A stretch of DNA of 9,678 bases from assembly GCA_029858165.1 (NCBI GenBank), contig JAOUFO010000048.1, positions 1-9,678 of the forward strand, written 5' to 3'. The stretch's first letter is position 1; every line of letters starts with the position of its first letter. Below are positions 6,732 to 9,678 of this stretch, one piece after another. Position numbers and translations under genes: made by a program. Source of the stretch: Deltaproteobacteria bacterium (GTDB lineage: Bacteria > SAR324 > JACQKK01). The notes below the pieces were generated by a model, which saw nothing but the letters and a program-made list of their open reading frames with translations, ran no database searches and was not told the origin of the DNA.

Positions 6732-7136
6732 ATGGCGGTATTATGGAGAAACGATCTGGCCATTGGGGTGGATCTGATTGACGCGCAGCACAAGGAGCTG
6801 TTTGTCCGGATCAACCAATTGTTGGATGCCTGCACCCAGGGCAAAGGATCAGAAGAAGTTGGGGGTGTGATCAAATTTTTGGAAGATTACGTGGTCACCC
6901 ATTTCGGGGATGAACAGAACCTGATGACCAAATACCAATACCCGGAATACGAATCCCACTTTGCGATGCACGTTAAATTTGTAGAGGAATTTCAAAAGTT
7001 AAAAGGTCTTTTTGAAAAAGAGGGGGCCACCATCAACTTTGTGATCCAGGTCAATCAGGTGGTGGTGGACTGGCTGGTCAATCACATCAGCAAAGTGGAT
7101 AAACGTCTGGGAGTCTTTTTGAAAACCAAAATGTAA
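6732..7136 (+). CDS. Bacteriohemerythrin (single-domain, 134 aa)
   Basis: This is a cytoplasmic four-helix-bundle protein that holds a non-heme di-iron centre and reversibly binds O2. In bacteria such proteins store, carry or sense oxygen, and some are linked to NO or redox stress. All seven expected iron ligands are present: His20 in DAQHKEL, His57 and Glu61 in HFGDEQ, His76 and His80 in SHFAMH, and His118 and Asp123 in NHISKVD. The N-terminus MAVLWRNDLAIGVDLID is the usual hemerythrin start, and 134 residues is normal for the single-domain type. The ATG at 6732 is supported by GAGGGAG nine bases upstream; a 16-residue extension from 6684 is rejected because it would be encoded by the hairpin and ribosome site. 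The next gene, 234 bases downstream on the same strand, is a 7TMR-DISM kinase. Confidence 0.96.
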   Translation: MAVLWRNDLAIGVDLIDAQHKELFVRINQLLDACTQGKGSEEVGGVIKFLEDYVVTHFGDEQNLMTKYQYPEYESHFAMHVKFVEEFQKLKGLFEKEGATINFVIQVNQVVVDWLVNHISKVDKRLGVFLKTKM

Positions 7137-7188
7137 CACGGTCAGGGATTCCTTACACCTGATCCTCTGCTCTGATATACCCGGCCCG

Positions 7189-7216
7189 GCGTGGAGGTTT
7201 CCCTCATCCTCCACGC
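7189..7216 (+). terminator. Hairpin after the hemerythrin gene, without a T tract
   Basis: GCGTGGAGG (7189-7197) and CCTCCACGC (7208-7216) form a perfect 9-bp stem with a 10-nt loop, 52 bases after the hemerythrin stop. It is followed by AAAGGGTGGG rather than T's, so it is not a textbook intrinsic terminator. It could protect the mRNA 3' end or be a weak stop. Confidence 0.35.
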
Positions 7217-7370
7217 AAAGGGTGGGTTTCTCTCAACACCCGCCCTGTCTTGTTTCCCTCGTATCAGCCCCCTTTGTAAAATTTCCTCCGCCCCCATGTT
7301 GATTGCAATCGGGAGCGCCCGGGGGAAGGTAAAATAAAACGATGTTTTTTTTCCCCGTCGGCCCTTGCAA

Positions 7371-9401
7371 ATGATCCGTTTTCTGCCACGAACCCAACAT
7401 TTCACCGGATGGCTGGGGATTGCAGGCTGCCTGATGTCGTTATCTATTCTGCCTCACGGATCCTGGGCCGCAGGCGGCTCTGTGGTGTTGACCGACAAAA
7501 CCCGGCAGGTTGAAGTGTTTCCCCATGCCCTGGAGTTGGCGGACCCATCCGCCACCCTAACGATTCAACAGGCGGCATCCCCATCCCTGGCCAAGAAATT
7601 TACACCCCTGCATACCGAAATCATCACCCATGGTTTCACCCATTCCGCCTATTGGTACCGTTTTTCAGTTGAAAACCAAACCACCCGCCGGGAATGGAAG
7701 CTGAAAGGGGGAGAGGCCACCCTGTCTGAAATCACCCTGTTCACCCCGCTCCCCGCCGGAGGATGGAAGGCCGAACCCCTGGGGAACGATCAACCCCACA
7801 GCCGGGAAGCCTATTTTCACCGGGAAGCCGTGTTTACCCTTTTTCTGGAACCTGGGGAAACCAAATTCTATTTTTTACGAATTTCAGGGGATAGCGGGTT
7901 GGTGGCTACAGCCACCTTGTTCCACCCGGATGCCCTGCCGCAGGAACTGGCTTTGGACAGCGGTTTTTTTGGGGCCTTTATTGGCATCATCGTCATCATG
8001 GGGCTGTACAACCTGTTTTTGTTTTATACTTTGAAGGACAGGAATTACCTGCTGTATGTGATGGTGATCTGGCTGACCGGAATGTTCTATTTAAATTTGT
8101 ATGGTGTTCAACAATTGGCCATCACCCCAGGCTGGTCCGCTTCAGCGGTGGAAAAGGTCGGGATTTTCATTTATTTCATCGGCATCGCCTGCCATTTGCT
8201 GTTTGCCCGGAGTTTTTTAAGCCTTCCCCGGATGGCCCCAACACTGAATTTGTATTTTGTGGTGTTGGTTTGGTTTTTTTTGCTGGGATATCCTTCAAGT
8301 TTCTTTCTTTCCCCGTTGACCAACACCTATTTCATTGCTTTTACCAGTACGCTGGCGCTGCTCAGCAATTTGGGAGCTGCTGCGTATGTGTGGCAAAAGG
8401 GCTACCGCCCCGCCCGGTATTACCTTTTGGCCCAGGTGTTTTTTGCAGTGGGGGGCATCAGCGTGTCTTTGGCTATTGGCGGGTGGGTGCCCCCATCGTT
8501 CTGGACCTTAAGGGGGGGGGTGATCGGGGTGATGCTGGAGGTGTTTTTGTTTTCCCTGGCGTTGGGGGACCGTTACCGCATCCTGCAACTGGATAAAGAG
8601 GCGGCCCAACTGGAGGCCCTCCATAAGGTGGAGGAAAACATCACCCTAAAAAAGGAAATCCAACTCCGAACCGAGGCTGAATCCGCCTTGCGGCAGGCCA
8701 AGGAGACCGCCGAGGCGGCCACCGCCTTAAAGGACAAGTTTGTCTCCCTGGTGGCCCATGATATCCGGTCCCCGTTTGGCACCATTTTGACCCTGGCCGA
8801 AATGCTGGCCAGTGACCCGGATAAACCCCTGGACCCCCAGCAACAGGAATTGCTGCAAACCATCCAAAGCCGGGGGAAACATCTGATGGAAATGACGGAA
8901 CAACTGTTGAATCTCAACCGGCTGCAAACCGGAAGAATCACCCCGGAAGCCCAACTCCTTTCCATCAACGAACTGGTGGATGAAGCCATGATGCTGAAAA
9001 CACTGGCCAATTCAAAAGGAATATCCCTCAGCCATTCCATCCCCCCGGACGCCCGGTTATTTGGCGACCTGGACCTGATCCGGGAGGTGTTGCGCAATCT
9101 GGTATCCAACGCCATCAAGTTTTGCTCTGCCGGAGATTCTATTTTGATTTTCACCCCGGACAACAGCAGCGATCTGGCTGTTTCAGATACAGGCCAGGGA
9201 ATCCCTGAGGAAATCCTCCAGGATATTTTTCGTCATGAAGTGAAAACCTCCACCATAGGAACCGCAGGGGAAACCGGCACCGGCCTTGGGTTGCCCCTTT
9301 CCAAAGAAATCATGACCGCCCATGGGGGGGATATCCTGGTGGAATCCAAGGTGGGCCAAGGCACCACCATCACCCTGAAATTCCCGCCCCCGGCCGGTTA
9401 A
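7371..9401 (+). CDS. Membrane 7TMR-DISM sensor histidine kinase (676 aa)
   Basis: This is an inner-membrane sensor kinase. Residues 1-35 form a signal peptide ending near SWAAGG. A periplasmic 7TMR-DISM extracellular-2 type domain follows (about 36-190, with the typical SAYWYRFSVEN motif), then seven hydrophobic helices (about 197-400), a coiled-coil linker (about 403-455), HisKA with His463 in VAHDIRSP, and HATPase with Asn580, DTGQGIP from Asp606 and GTGLGL at 636-641. In this family the periplasmic domain is thought to bind small ligands, often carbohydrate-like; the ligand here is unknown. There is no receiver domain and no response regulator beside it, so it is an orphan kinase. I chose the ATG at 7371 over a TTG six bases upstream; no ribosome site is visible. 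A nine-G run at 8512-8520 lies within the 7TM coding region. The HATPase is compact, with a shortened stretch between the N and G1 boxes. Confidence 0.94.
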   Translation: MIRFLPRTQHFTGWLGIAGCLMSLSILPHGSWAAGGSVVLTDKTRQVEVFPHALELADPSATLTIQQAASPSLAKKFTPLHTEIITHGFTHSAYWYRFSVENQTTRREWKLKGGEATLSEITLFTPLPAGGWKAEPLGNDQPHSREAYFHREAVFTLFLEPGETKFYFLRISGDSGLVATATLFHPDALPQELALDSGFFGAFIGIIVIMGLYNLFLFYTLKDRNYLLYVMVIWLTGMFYLNLYGVQQLAITPGWSASAVEKVGIFIYFIGIACHLLFARSFLSLPRMAPTLNLYFVVLVWFFLLGYPSSFFLSPLTNTYFIAFTSTLALLSNLGAAAYVWQKGYRPARYYLLAQVFFAVGGISVSLAIGGWVPPSFWTLRGGVIGVMLEVFLFSLALGDRYRILQLDKEAAQLEALHKVEENITLKKEIQLRTEAESALRQAKETAEAATALKDKFVSLVAHDIRSPFGTILTLAEMLASDPDKPLDPQQQELLQTIQSRGKHLMEMTEQLLNLNRLQTGRITPEAQLLSINELVDEAMMLKTLANSKGISLSHSIPPDARLFGDLDLIREVLRNLVSNAIKFCSAGDSILIFTPDNSSDLAVSDTGQGIPEEILQDIFRHEVKTSTIGTAGETGTGLGLPLSKEIMTAHGGDILVESKVGQGTTITLKFPPPAG

Positions 9402-9541
9402 GCCCCACCCTCCCTAAACCTCCTCCAACCTTTTTTCAGGGAACCTTAGAAGAAAACACACGTTTTTCCAGTGTGCCCCGTTTTGATCCAACCGGTTCCC
9501 CCTGCATAAACGCTGACGGAACAAACCTTACCGGAAAACCC
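9402..9541. other. Short spacer after the 7TMR-DISM kinase
   Basis: The 140-base spacer contains a small hairpin, CACAC (9457-9461) with GTGTG (9471-9475), and a six-T run at 9431-9436 that is not behind a stem. No convincing terminator or promoter is seen. Confidence 0.4.
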
Positions 9542-9678
9542 ATGGCCGCCCCAAAAAACAAACCGGATAAACCCTCCGCCCGGCCACCCCTTCCGGAAGA
9601 TTCCAAGACAGGTTTCCCGGCCCAAACGGATTCATCACCCCCTGTTTGGCCGGGGGAGCCGCCCCCATCGGTTTTGGG
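9542..9678 (+). CDS. Possible N-terminus of a Pro-rich protein, cut by the window edge
   Basis: An ATG at 9542 opens a frame of 45 codons with no stop to the right edge. The translation begins MAAPKNKPDKPSARPPLPED and stays rich in Pro, Lys and Ser, like a disordered N-terminal tail. The frame is also open upstream to a GTG at 9473, which could be an alternative start. No clear Shine-Dalgarno is visible for either. It lies on the same strand as the kinase, 140 bases downstream. No family can be named from this fragment, and an open frame of this length in C-rich DNA can be accidental. Confidence 0.4.
   Translation, partial: MAAPKNKPDKPSARPPLPEDSKTGFPAQTDSSPPVWPGEPPPSVL

Noticed and set aside
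7142..7405. Minus-strand 87-codon frame between hemerythrin and membrane kinase
   Set aside because: It overlaps the kinase start, is Arg/Gly-rich and has no motif or ribosome site.

Overview
The window looks like the chromosome of a Gram-negative bacterium of moderate-to-high GC content with many G/C homopolymer runs. It is dominated by signal transduction: two large histidine kinases, one response regulator and an oxygen-binding-type hemerythrin. That gene mix, together with the Cys-rich tail on the response regulator, is typical of sediment or microaerobic proteobacteria such as Desulfobacterota or Magnetococcia. This taxonomic guess is inference from gene content only and is weak.

Layout. 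Everything from the left edge to about 6065 is on the minus strand. In transcription order it comprises a soluble PAS-PAS-PAS hybrid histidine kinase (6065-3285); a 316-base spacer containing a 142-bp MITE-like insertion with 17-bp inverted ends and a 5-bp target duplication; a short response regulator with a C-terminal four-cysteine module (2968-2399); a 310-base spacer with several dyads; an uncharacterised helical, TPR-like 647-residue protein (2088-145); and probably the Gly-rich start of another gene running off the left edge. From 6732 rightward everything is on the plus strand: a complete single-domain bacteriohemerythrin (6732-7136), a membrane 7TMR-DISM histidine kinase without a receiver (7371-9401), and the Pro-rich start of a further gene at the right edge.

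The two halves diverge from a 666-base non-coding region (6066-6731). It holds a nested long-range hairpin with a T-rich tail, a tandem pair of 19-nt repeats that each contain a small hairpin, and a strong terminator-like hairpin directly in front of the hemerythrin ribosome binding site. This is the most structured non-coding stretch in the window.

How the genes may work together: the hybrid kinase and the response regulator are on one strand in kinase-then-regulator order and plausibly form a two-component pair, with the insertion now sitting 18 bases upstream of the regulator start. The regulator has no DNA-binding domain, so its output would be protein-protein contact, metal or redox chemistry in the Cys4 tail, or phosphotransfer. 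The hemerythrin next to a 7TMR-DISM kinase suggests, without proving it, an oxygen, NO or redox link. No phage genes, transposase genes, CRISPR array, tRNA or rRNA were seen. I did not find a clear new multi-gene system. The best candidates for something undescribed are the Cys4-tailed regulator, the TPR-like protein, the structured hemerythrin leader, and the matching G9 tracts in both kinase genes.
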